Below are positions 57,248-64,000 of a stretch of 64,000 bases of DNA, one piece after another. A program made the position numbers and the translations under genes. Every line of letters begins with the position of its first letter. Position 1 is the first letter of the stretch. The DNA lies in assembly GCF_000503055.1 (NCBI RefSeq), contig NZ_AYVY01000010.1, positions 154,352 through 218,351 of the forward strand. The letters are read 5' to 3'. The stretch comes from Mesorhizobium sp. LSHC420B00. Its GTDB lineage: Bacteria > Pseudomonadota > Alphaproteobacteria > Rhizobiales > Rhizobiaceae. The notes under the pieces were generated by a model. It did not search any database. It saw nothing but the letters and a program-made list of their open reading frames with translations, and was not told where the DNA came from.

Positions 57248-58321
57248 TCAAGCCTGCTCGGTGCGGGCGGCGCGGCGGCGGCGCTCGCCCTTCAGGGTTT
57301 CGACTATGCGCACGCGCTTGACGCGGCGTGGGTCGGCGTCGAGCACATGGAACTCGAAGCCGGGTATGGCCTGCACCACTTCGCCGCGCGCCGGCACCCG
57401 GCCAAGCGTGTTGAAGATCATGCCGCCGATCGTGTCGACATATTCGCCGTGCTCGCCGGCGGCGAAATCCTCGCCGATCATCTTGGCGACATCGTCGATC
57501 TCGGCCTTGCCGTCGACGATGAAGACGCCTTCGCCGGCCTGGGTGATCATCGGCTCGTCGTCGTCGTGCTCGTCCTCGATGTCGCCGACCACCATCTCGA
57601 CGATATCCTCGAGCGAGACGAGGCCGTCGGTGCCGCCATATTCGTCGATGACCAGCGCCATCTGGGTGCGCGTCGTCTGCATCCGCCCCATCAGGTCGGA
57701 GGCGAGCATCGACGGCGGCACGAACAGCACCGGTCGGATCAGGTTGAGATCGCCGATGGTGCACGCCAGATCGACCTGGGCGAGATCGAGAACCGTTGCG
57801 ACCGCGGTTTTCCTGGTCGTCCTGCCCTTTCGGACGCGGGCGACCTTGGTGATGTGCGCCAGCACGTCGCGGATATGGACCATGCCGCGCGGGTCGTCGA
57901 GCGTCTCCGAATAGACCGGCATGCGGGAATGGCCGGACTGTTCGAAGAGCCCCAGAAGATCACCCAGCTTCGTGGTGATCTCGACCGCCTCGATGTCGGC
58001 GCGCGGCACCATGACGTCCTCGACGCGCACTTCGCGCAGACGCAGGATATTGTTGAGCATGGCGCGTTCGCCGGGCGAGAAGGATTCCGCATCGCTCGCC
58101 GTTTCGGCAAGCGCACCGGCAATCTCCTCGCGCAGGCTGGTGCCGTTGCGGTGCCTGAAAAGCCCGAGCACGCGATCGAACAGGGAAGGACCGGCAGGCG
58201 ATGCCTCGCTGGCGAAGCTGCCGGTCGTGGTACTCGGACTCGAGCCCTCTTCCGTCGTTTCGGAAGGCTTGATCGCACTGCCGGCATCGGGGCGGGCGGC
58301 AGTCTCTGGTTTGTCGTTCAT
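57248..58321 (-). CDS. CorC/HlyC-family CBS-domain protein
   Basis: The 357-residue protein has a low-complexity N-terminus, two CBS domains (VEDVMVPRADIEAVEI near residue 90 and VPPSMLASDLMGRMQTTRTQ near 190) and a C-terminal CorC_HlyC domain. Family members are linked to Mg2+/Co2+ efflux or membrane stress. Two adjacent ATGs occur; I used the second, at 58321. It follows ybeY by 28 bases. Confidence 0.9.
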   Translation of the reverse strand: MNDKPETAARPDAGSAIKPSETTEEGSSPSTTTGSFASEASPAGPSLFDRVLGLFRHRNGTSLREEIAGALAETASDAESFSPGERAMLNNILRLREVRVEDVMVPRADIEAVEITTKLGDLLGLFEQSGHSRMPVYSETLDDPRGMVHIRDVLAHITKVARVRKGRTTRKTAVATVLDLAQVDLACTIGDLNLIRPVLFVPPSMLASDLMGRMQTTRTQMALVIDEYGGTDGLVSLEDIVEMVVGDIEDEHDDDEPMITQAGEGVFIVDGKAEIDDVAKMIGEDFAAGEHGEYVDTIGGMIFNTLGRVPARGEVVQAIPGFEFHVLDADPRRVKRVRIVETLKGERRRRAARTEQA

Positions 58322-58349
58322 CATCGTCCGGTCAATTGATCTTTTGTAA

Positions 58350-58847
58350 TTACGTGTAGGGATCGGGAATGGCAAGCCTCGCAAGTGCTGCGCGCTCTGT
58401 CGCTTCCATCAGTTCCGCTTCGGCGTCGGTTTCGTGATCGTAGCCCAGCAAATGCAGCAGGCCATGGATAAGGAGATGGGAGATATGGTCCTCGACCGGC
58501 TTGTCTTCCAGTGCCGCCTCGCGCGCGACCGTCTCGGCGGCCAGCACGATGTCGCCGAGCATCGGCGGCAGCGGCCCGCCCCGGGCAAACGGAAAAGCCG
58601 GAAAAGACAGGACGTTGGTCGGCTTGTCCTTGCCGCGCCAGCCGGCATTGAGCGTGCGGATATGGGCATCGTCGGAAAAGAGGATGCTGAGCTCGGAACG
58701 CCCGTCCGCACCGGTTTCGGCAAAGGCGGCCGAGACGGCATGGTCGACCAGCCGCGTCAGCGTCGTCTCGGCGGGCCAATCTCCGGCCTCGATCGCGATA
58801 TCGATCTCGACGGGAAGCGGCCCCCCCGCCTTTTGCTCCTCAGCCAT
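58350..58847 (-). CDS. ybeY: Endoribonuclease YbeY
   Basis: The 165-residue protein has the zinc motif H-x3-H-x5-H in [20 protein letters not shown]. It processes rRNA and supports ribosome quality control. It follows phoH by 17 bases and precedes corC, in conserved order. Confidence 0.94.
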   Translation of the reverse strand: MAEEQKAGGPLPVEIDIAIEAGDWPAETTLTRLVDHAVSAAFAETGADGRSELSILFSDDAHIRTLNAGWRGKDKPTNVLSFPAFPFARGGPLPPMLGDIVLAAETVAREAALEDKPVEDHISHLLIHGLLHLLGYDHETDAEAELMEATERAALARLAIPDPYT

Positions 58848-58864
58848 GCGGCCGCATAATCATA

Positions 58865-59914
58865 TCAGCCTTCGACACCCAAGCCCCTGGCCAGCTTGCC
58901 GTCGCGGTCGTAGGCCTTGACGATCTCGGCGACCAGCGGATGCCTGACGACGTCGCCTTCGTTGAAGCGGACCGTCACCATGCCGGTGACGCCGTCGAGG
59001 ATTCTCAGCGCCTCGACCAGGCCGGACTTGGTGTTTGGCGGCAGATCGATCTGGGTCGGATCGCCGGTGACGATCATGCGCGAGTTCTCGCCGAGCCGGG
59101 TCAGGAACATCTTCATCTGCATGGGCGTGGTGTTCTGCGCCTCGTCGAGGATGACGGCAGCGTGCGCCAGCGTACGGCCGCGCATGAACGCCAGCGGCGC
59201 GATCTCGATGACCTCGGCGGCAATCGCCCGCTCGACCTTGTCGGCCGGCATCATGTCGTAGAGCGCGTCATAGAGCGGCCGCAGATAAGGATCGACCTTC
59301 TCCTTCATGTCACCCGGCAGAAAGCCAAGCCGTTCGCCGGCCTCGACCGCGGGGCGCGACAGCACGATGCGTTCGACCATGCCGCGTTCGAGCAGCATTG
59401 CCGCATGCGCCACCGCCAGATAGGTCTTTCCGGTGCCGGCCGGGCCGATGCCGAAGACGAGTTCCGACCGCTCCAGCGCGCGCATATAGGCGTCCTGGTT
59501 CAGCGAGCGGGCATAGATCGTCTTCTTGCGCGTCGATATCTGGGCGGCAGACACCTTGCCCTTGCGCTCCAGTGTCGGCAGCGTCAGTTGGTCGTCGGCG
59601 GCGATCGCCATGCGCACAGCGCCGTCGACATCGGACTGGCCGATATCGGTGCCTTTCTGCAGAATTCCGTAAAGATTGTCCAAGGCGCGGCGTGCCTGCT
59701 CGGCCGCCGAGGAAGAGCCTTTGATGGTCAATTGATTGCCGCGCGAGCGGATGTCGACGCCGAGCTTCTGCTCGAGTCTGGCCAGATTCTCGTCGAATTG
59801 GCCGTAAAGGGCGCTGGCAAGCTTGTTGTTGTCGAAAGTCAGTACGATGTGCGCCATATCCGAGGCCCCCGAGGGTAGGTTCTGGGGCAGGTTCTTCACT
59901 TCAGCAGCGCTCAA
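58865..59914 (-). CDS. PhoH-like ATPase
   Basis: The 349-residue protein has a KH-like N-terminus and a PhoH ATPase domain with Walker A GPAGTGKTYLAVAHA near residue 160 and Walker B VILDEAQNTTP near 260. It is likely an RNA helicase-type protein acting with YbeY. A TTG at 59914 preceded by GAGGAGAG is the best start; an ATG at 59857 is the alternative. Confidence 0.92.
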   Translation of the reverse strand: MSAAEVKNLPQNLPSGASDMAHIVLTFDNNKLASALYGQFDENLARLEQKLGVDIRSRGNQLTIKGSSSAAEQARRALDNLYGILQKGTDIGQSDVDGAVRMAIAADDQLTLPTLERKGKVSAAQISTRKKTIYARSLNQDAYMRALERSELVFGIGPAGTGKTYLAVAHAAMLLERGMVERIVLSRPAVEAGERLGFLPGDMKEKVDPYLRPLYDALYDMMPADKVERAIAAEVIEIAPLAFMRGRTLAHAAVILDEAQNTTPMQMKMFLTRLGENSRMIVTGDPTQIDLPPNTKSGLVEALRILDGVTGMVTVRFNEGDVVRHPLVAEIVKAYDRDGKLARGLGVEG

Positions 59915-59940
59915 CCGTCTCTCCTCATCTGCCGAGACCT

Positions 59941-61350
59941 TCAGGCCAATTCGGCGAACAGGCTGTTGTAGCCCGTCTTCGTGATTCGTACCTGGATAAT
60001 GTCACCGATTTCGCCGGCCATTTCATCAACAATAACCGGCTGCAGCCAGGGCGAGCGGCCAACCTTCTGACCGGCCTGGCGGCCCGGCTTTTCGATCAGC
60101 GTGTCGATGGTCCTGCCGATCAGGCTTGCGCCGAAATCCTGCTGCTGTTTCAGCAGTAGCGCCTGCAGCCGCTGCAGGCGCTCGTCCTTGACGGCCTCCG
60201 GCACGTGATCACTCATCTCGGCGCCCGGCGTGCCGGGGCGCAGCGAATATTTGAACGAAAAGGCCGAGGCATAGTTGACGTCTTGGACCAACTGCATGGT
60301 CGCCTCGAAATCGGCTTCCGTCTCGCCGGGAAAGCCGACGATAAAATCGCCCGACAGCGCAATGTCGTTCCGTGCGGCACGGATGCGGTCGATCAACGTC
60401 AGATAGTCATTGGCCATATGTCTGCGGTTCATCGCCTTGAGTATGCGGTCGGAGCCGGATTGCACCGGTAAATGTAGATAGGGCATCAGCGTAGGCAAAT
60501 CACGATGGGCGGCGATCAATTCATCGTCCATGTCGCGCGGATGACTGGTTGTGTAACGCAGACGCGCCAGGCCCGGAATCTCGGCCAGCCTGAACAGCAG
60601 CCGGCCAAGGCCCCATTCTGCGCCGTTTTCACCTCTTCCATGCCAGGCATTGACGTTCTGGCCGAGCAGCGTCACCTCGCGCACGCCGGCATCCGCCAGG
60701 CGCTCGGCCTCGGCGACGATCTGTGCCACCGGCCGCGAGACTTCCGAGCCGCGTGTGTAGGGCACGACACAGAAGGTGCAGAACTTGTCGCAGCCTTCCT
60801 GAACGGTCAAGAACGCCGTCACGCCGCGCGTGATCAGTTCGGCGCGCTTCGGCTGCGGCAGATGCTCGAACTTGTCCTCGACGGCATAGTCGGTCTCGAC
60901 GATCTTTTCGCCGCTCCGCGCCCTCGCCAGCACACCGGGCAGCCGGTGGTAGGTCTGCGGGCCGATGACCAGGTCGACGGCCGGCGAGCGGCGGATGATC
61001 TCGGCACCCTCGGCCTGCGCCACGCAGCCGGCGACGCCGACCAGCATTTCGCGCCCGGCCCTTGCACGCTCGGCCTTCAACTCACGGATGCGCCCAAGTT
61101 CGGAATAGACTTTTTCCGCCGCTTTCTCGCGGATGTGGCAGGTGTTGAGCAGCACCAGATCGGCCTCGCCGATAGCGTCTGTCGCGGCATAGCCGTCGGC
61201 CGCCAGCGCATCGGTCATGCGCTGCGAATCGTAGACGTTCATCTGGCAGCCATAGGTCTTGACGAAGACCTTTCTGGTCGCGGCAGGCAGAACGACTAGG
61301 TTTTCGGCGGCAGCGCCGATGTCGTCGCGTTCTATCGTGTTCAATTCCAT
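59941..61350 (-). CDS. miaB: tRNA methylthiotransferase MiaB
   Basis: The 469-residue protein has the UPF0004 domain with [12 protein letters not shown] and [19 protein letters not shown], the radical SAM Cys motif in [15 protein letters not shown], and a C-terminal TRAM domain. It converts i6A37 to ms2i6A37 in tRNA. I chose the ATG at 61350. It precedes phoH. Confidence 0.95.
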   Translation of the reverse strand: MELNTIERDDIGAAAENLVVLPAATRKVFVKTYGCQMNVYDSQRMTDALAADGYAATDAIGEADLVLLNTCHIREKAAEKVYSELGRIRELKAERARAGREMLVGVAGCVAQAEGAEIIRRSPAVDLVIGPQTYHRLPGVLARARSGEKIVETDYAVEDKFEHLPQPKRAELITRGVTAFLTVQEGCDKFCTFCVVPYTRGSEVSRPVAQIVAEAERLADAGVREVTLLGQNVNAWHGRGENGAEWGLGRLLFRLAEIPGLARLRYTTSHPRDMDDELIAAHRDLPTLMPYLHLPVQSGSDRILKAMNRRHMANDYLTLIDRIRAARNDIALSGDFIVGFPGETEADFEATMQLVQDVNYASAFSFKYSLRPGTPGAEMSDHVPEAVKDERLQRLQALLLKQQQDFGASLIGRTIDTLIEKPGRQAGQKVGRSPWLQPVIVDEMAGEIGDIIQVRITKTGYNSLFAELA

Positions 61351-61413
61351 TTCGCGGCTTCTAGCGCCTTTCCCTGACAAAAAACAGACGAATCTGGCCG
61401 GAACCTGCGCGGC

Positions 61414-62214
61414 TTACCGGCTTGGGCGCGGTTCGGCGAGAGCCGCCTGTACCATCTCGCGCACCTGGCGTTCCATCTGCTTTGCCGTTTCCTTGCGGCT
61501 GGAGCCCTTGGAGAAAGCAATCGCCTCGCCAAAATGCACCTCGACGTCGAGGGCGCCCTCGGCCATCAGCACCTTCAGATGCGGCATCAGCTCTTCATCG
61601 CCGATCCAGGCGGCAACCGGCCGATGCCGGCGGCCGAGCGGCACGCCATGCAGGCGCGTATAGACGATCGCCACCGGCTGGATGAAGACCTGTTCGGCCG
61701 CCCCTTCCGCAATCGCCATTGTAGCGGCGCCGAACAGCGTACTCTTGAACGGCAGGATCATGTTGCCGTCGCCGGTCGAGCCTTCGGCAAACAGCACCAT
61801 GGCGTCGCCCTTAGCCATGCGGCCGGCGATCTCGCTCGCCTGGTCGCCCGACGAACGTTTGCGCTCACGTTCGATGAAGACAGTGCGCTGCAGCTTCGAC
61901 AGCATGCCGATCAACGGCCAGCCGGCCATGTCGGCCCTGGCGATGAACGTCACGTCGACCATCGACCCCAGTACCATGATGTCGGTCCAGGAGATGTGGT
62001 TGGCGGCAATCAGCAATGGGCGCTGGCCGGACAGCGCCCCCTTGACATGGATGCGCAGCCCCAGCGCCCTGACGATCATCCTGTGCCAGATCTTCAGGAT
62101 GAAGGTCTCGCGCCAGAGCCCGGTCCTCATCGACAGGACCTGCAGCGGCACAAGCACCAATGAGCCGACGACAACCAGCCCCAGCGCCAGGAAAATCCTG
62201 ATTTTTCCGATCAT
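61414..62214 (-). CDS. 1-acylglycerol-3-phosphate acyltransferase (PlsC family)
   Basis: The 266-residue protein has an N-terminal membrane segment and the acyltransferase motifs NHISWTD (H-x4-D) near residue 75 and FAEGSTGDG near 145. It acylates lysophosphatidic acid or a related lipid. I chose the ATG at 62214; two GTGs just upstream are alternatives. It lies between rimI and miaB. Confidence 0.9.
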   Translation of the reverse strand: MIGKIRIFLALGLVVVGSLVLVPLQVLSMRTGLWRETFILKIWHRMIVRALGLRIHVKGALSGQRPLLIAANHISWTDIMVLGSMVDVTFIARADMAGWPLIGMLSKLQRTVFIERERKRSSGDQASEIAGRMAKGDAMVLFAEGSTGDGNMILPFKSTLFGAATMAIAEGAAEQVFIQPVAIVYTRLHGVPLGRRHRPVAAWIGDEELMPHLKVLMAEGALDVEVHFGEAIAFSKGSSRKETAKQMERQVREMVQAALAEPRPSR

Positions 62215-62235
62215 CCGCACCACCCCGGCGTTTGG

Positions 62236-62730
62236 CTAGCGAAGATCGCGGCGCATGACAAGCGCGCCGGTCGGGCCGTGTTCCGGCGATTTGTAATAGT
62301 TGGCGCGCTTGCCGACCTCGCGGAAGCCAAGCCGCCGATAGAGCGCGATCGCAGCGACGTTGGTCTCGTCGACCTCGAGGAAAAGTGCCTCGGCGCGCTG
62401 TGCGTGCAATTCGCGCAGCACCGCATCCATCAATTGCCAGCCGAGCCCCCGGCGCCGATGCGAGCGTGCCACCGCGACCGTCAGGACCTCCCCCTCGCCG
62501 GCCGCCAGCCGCGCCAGCACGAAGCCGACCGGCGGCTTGGCGCCCTGTCCGGTCTCGCGCGCGGCATAGCCGAACACGGTGTCCTGCTCGAGCAGTGCGG
62601 CGAATTCGTCGTCGGTCCACGGCCGCGCGAAATCCTCGCGATGCAGCACCGACATGGCCGCGCTGTCGGCAATTGTCAGCGGCTCGAGCGCATAGTCCCT
62701 GCGGCGCGGCTGGAGGAACGGAATGCGCAT
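62236..62730 (-). CDS. rimI: Ribosomal protein S18 alanine N-acetyltransferase
   Basis: The 164-residue GNAT protein has VARSHRRRGLGWQLMDAVL as acetyl-CoA motif and LFLEVDETNVAAIALYRRLG near the end, the RimI pattern. It acetylates the N-terminus of S18. Its ATG overlaps the tsaB stop by one base (TGATG). Confidence 0.9.
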   Translation of the reverse strand: MRIPFLQPRRRDYALEPLTIADSAAMSVLHREDFARPWTDDEFAALLEQDTVFGYAARETGQGAKPPVGFVLARLAAGEGEVLTVAVARSHRRRGLGWQLMDAVLRELHAQRAEALFLEVDETNVAAIALYRRLGFREVGKRANYYKSPEHGPTGALVMRRDLR

Positions 62731-63407
62731 CAGTTTTTTTGCCTCGATAAAACAAAGCCGGCCTGCGGCTTGGCGTCGGCGCCGCGCAGATAGAGCGGTT
62801 TCGGCTTTTCGCCCTCGCCCTTGGCTGCGGCCCGATGGGCATAGACGGCGATGTCGGCGGTGGCCGCCGTCCCGCCGAGATCGAAGCTGCGCCCGGCCGC
62901 CGCGGCAATTTGGGTTGCCGCCGTGCCCGCCAGAACCGGAGAGATGTCGGTCGCCATGGCTGCGGCTTGCGAGAGCGTGGTCACAGCCGGACCATAGATC
63001 AGAACCGACCTCTCATCGTAAAGCGCCGCATGGATCTCCTCGCGGCCTGCATCGAGCGCGGCGAGCACGGCGCGGCGGGGAAATATCGCTGCGGCCTCTG
63101 CGGCCAACGCCTCCAGAGTCGTCACGCCGATCGCGGGGATTTTCAGCGCCAGCGCAAGGCCGCGCGCCGCCGAGACGCCGACGCGCAGACCGGTGAAGGA
63201 GCCCGGACCGGTCGCAACGGCAATGGCGCCGAGGCCGGTAAAGTCCGTTCCGGCCGCCTTCAACGCCCCTTCGATGACACCCATCAGATGCTCGGCATGA
63301 CCCTTGCCGAGATCGAGCACCGAACGGCCGAGTTCTTTCCCGGCCGCCGCGTCGTAGACGCAGGCGGCGCAGAGATTGGCGGCACAGTCGATGGCAAGCA
63401 ACTTCAT
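62730..63407 (-). CDS. tsaB: tRNA t6A biosynthesis protein TsaB
   Basis: The 225-residue protein begins MKLLAIDCAANLCAACVYDA and has VATGPGSFTGLRVGVSAARG near residue 60, the TsaB actin-like signature. It supports TsaD in making N6-threonylcarbamoyladenosine at tRNA position 37. I chose the ATG at 63407; an in-frame upstream extension has no support. It is followed by rimI with overlap. Confidence 0.93.
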   Translation of the reverse strand: MKLLAIDCAANLCAACVYDAAAGKELGRSVLDLGKGHAEHLMGVIEGALKAAGTDFTGLGAIAVATGPGSFTGLRVGVSAARGLALALKIPAIGVTTLEALAAEAAAIFPRRAVLAALDAGREEIHAALYDERSVLIYGPAVTTLSQAAAMATDISPVLAGTAATQIAAAAGRSFDLGGTAATADIAVYAHRAAAKGEGEKPKPLYLRGADAKPQAGFVLSRQKN

Positions 63408-63567
63408 GAAGCGCCCGGTTGAGACAGTTTCGAAAGCAGCCTCCCTCTGCCCGCCAAGGCTGATCCCCGCAAGGGGAATATCCACAAATCTTCAGGCGAC
63501 TTGCTTGGAGTGTGGGTCCAAGAAGGTAAGTTTCGACGAACGCAACTGCCACAAACCGTTGCCAGGA

Positions 63568-64000
63568 TTAGCCGATCTGCTCGATACGCAGCACGTGATT
63601 GTCCCAGACATAGTCCGGCTCGGAACGGATCGTGCCACCGCCCTCGACAATTTCGCCGGCGCCCGTCGTCGCCATGAAGCTTTTCCCATCGGGCGCCACG
63701 CCACAGACCTCGACCAGCGCCTTGGTAGCGACGATGCGGCTGCTGGCGGTGTCGATCACGGCAAGCGAATTCCCCTCAGGCGAAGACACGGCGATGGTGC
63801 CGGCGGCAGGGTTGGCGGCGACCGAGCCGATATAGTTCCTGAAGCCGGAGAGCACGTCTTGCGACATGTCGAGCAATTGCAAGTCCTTGCCGCGCGGCGC
63901 GCGGCCGACCAGCGGGGGACGATCGGTACCCGGCCCCCTGTATTGACAGCCGAACCAGACGGTGCCGGACCGGTCGGCATCCATATGGCGGATCGACAGT
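63568..64000 (-). CDS. DUF1513 domain protein, partial
   Basis: The visible 143 codons are the C-terminal part of a DUF1513 protein, cut off at the right end of the window. The segment GTVWFGCQYRGP and the later PEGNSLAVIDTASSRIVATK fit the beta-propeller-like repeats of that family. Members occur next to iron-uptake or Dyp-peroxidase genes and are often exported. The start lies beyond the window. Confidence 0.8.
   Translation of the reverse strand, partial: LSIRHMDADRSGTVWFGCQYRGPGTDRPPLVGRAPRGKDLQLLDMSQDVLSGFRNYIGSVAANPAAGTIAVSSPEGNSLAVIDTASSRIVATKALVEVCGVAPDGKSFMATTGAGEIVEGGGTIRSEPDYVWDNHVLRIEQIG

Overview
The window looks like a GC-rich alphaproteobacterial chromosome of the order Rhizobiales, most likely Mesorhizobium or a close Phyllobacteriaceae relative. 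The reasons are the gene orders mutM-enoyl-CoA hydratase-rpsT-dnaA, irr/fabA-fabB-fabI, tsaB-rimI-plsC-miaB-phoH-ybeY-corC-lnt-(XRE)-metK-trmB and rimP-nusA-ylxR-infB-rbfA-truB-...-rpsO-pnp, together with a complete cpa/tad pilus locus, an Irr regulator and palindromic intergenic repeats of a type common in rhizobia. This assignment is made by recognition only; no search was run. No prophage, transposase, CRISPR array, rRNA or tRNA gene was found.

Region by region: (1) 1-4.8 kb is a plus-strand operon for a membrane-anchored molybdenum enzyme (SoeABC-type sulfite dehydrogenase), preceded by a translationally coupled 51-codon ORF. (2) 4.8-10.8 kb holds minus-strand DNA-repair genes (pdeM, lhr-like helicase), a MarR/NlpC-P60 pair with repeats at its junction, and a leucyl aminopeptidase-family gene. 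(3) 10.8-23 kb is the tad/cpa type IVb pilus locus: tadD on plus, then pilA-cpaA-cpaB-cpaC-cpaD-cpaE-cpaF-tadB-tadC on minus, and a divergent plus arm with a secretin N-domain protein and two TadE-like minor pilins. (4) 23-33.7 kb has an orphan PhnD-like binding protein, then deoB-mutM, enoyl-CoA hydratase, rpsT, dnaA, dnaN, recF, moeB and a GNAT gene. (5) 33.7-40.3 kb has a hydroxyacid dehydrogenase, an SH3 protein, DUF4260, irr, the fabA-fabB-fabI unsaturated fatty acid genes and an RsmC-like methyltransferase. (6) 40.4-51.7 kb is the translation/RNA block rimP-nusA-ylxR-infB-rbfA-truB-(corA)-rpsO-pnp on minus. (7) 52-64 kb holds a small conserved-looking plus-strand protein, then the minus-strand series tsaB, rimI, plsC, miaB, phoH, ybeY, corC, VOC, lnt, XRE regulator, metK and trmB, with a partial DUF1513 gene at the right edge.

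Most of the window is core chromosome. The least explained signals are regulatory or small: a terminator-like hairpin abutting the metK ribosome binding site with no room for a promoter behind it; a short ORF with a strong Shine-Dalgarno that ends four bases before a terminator-like hairpin in the rimP-nusA leader; a 50-bp inverted repeat between irr and fabA; 17-bp direct repeats around a short palindrome at the marR/nlpC junction; and the small ORF coupled to soeA. I see no clear multi-gene novel system; the leader elements are the best candidates for something undescribed.
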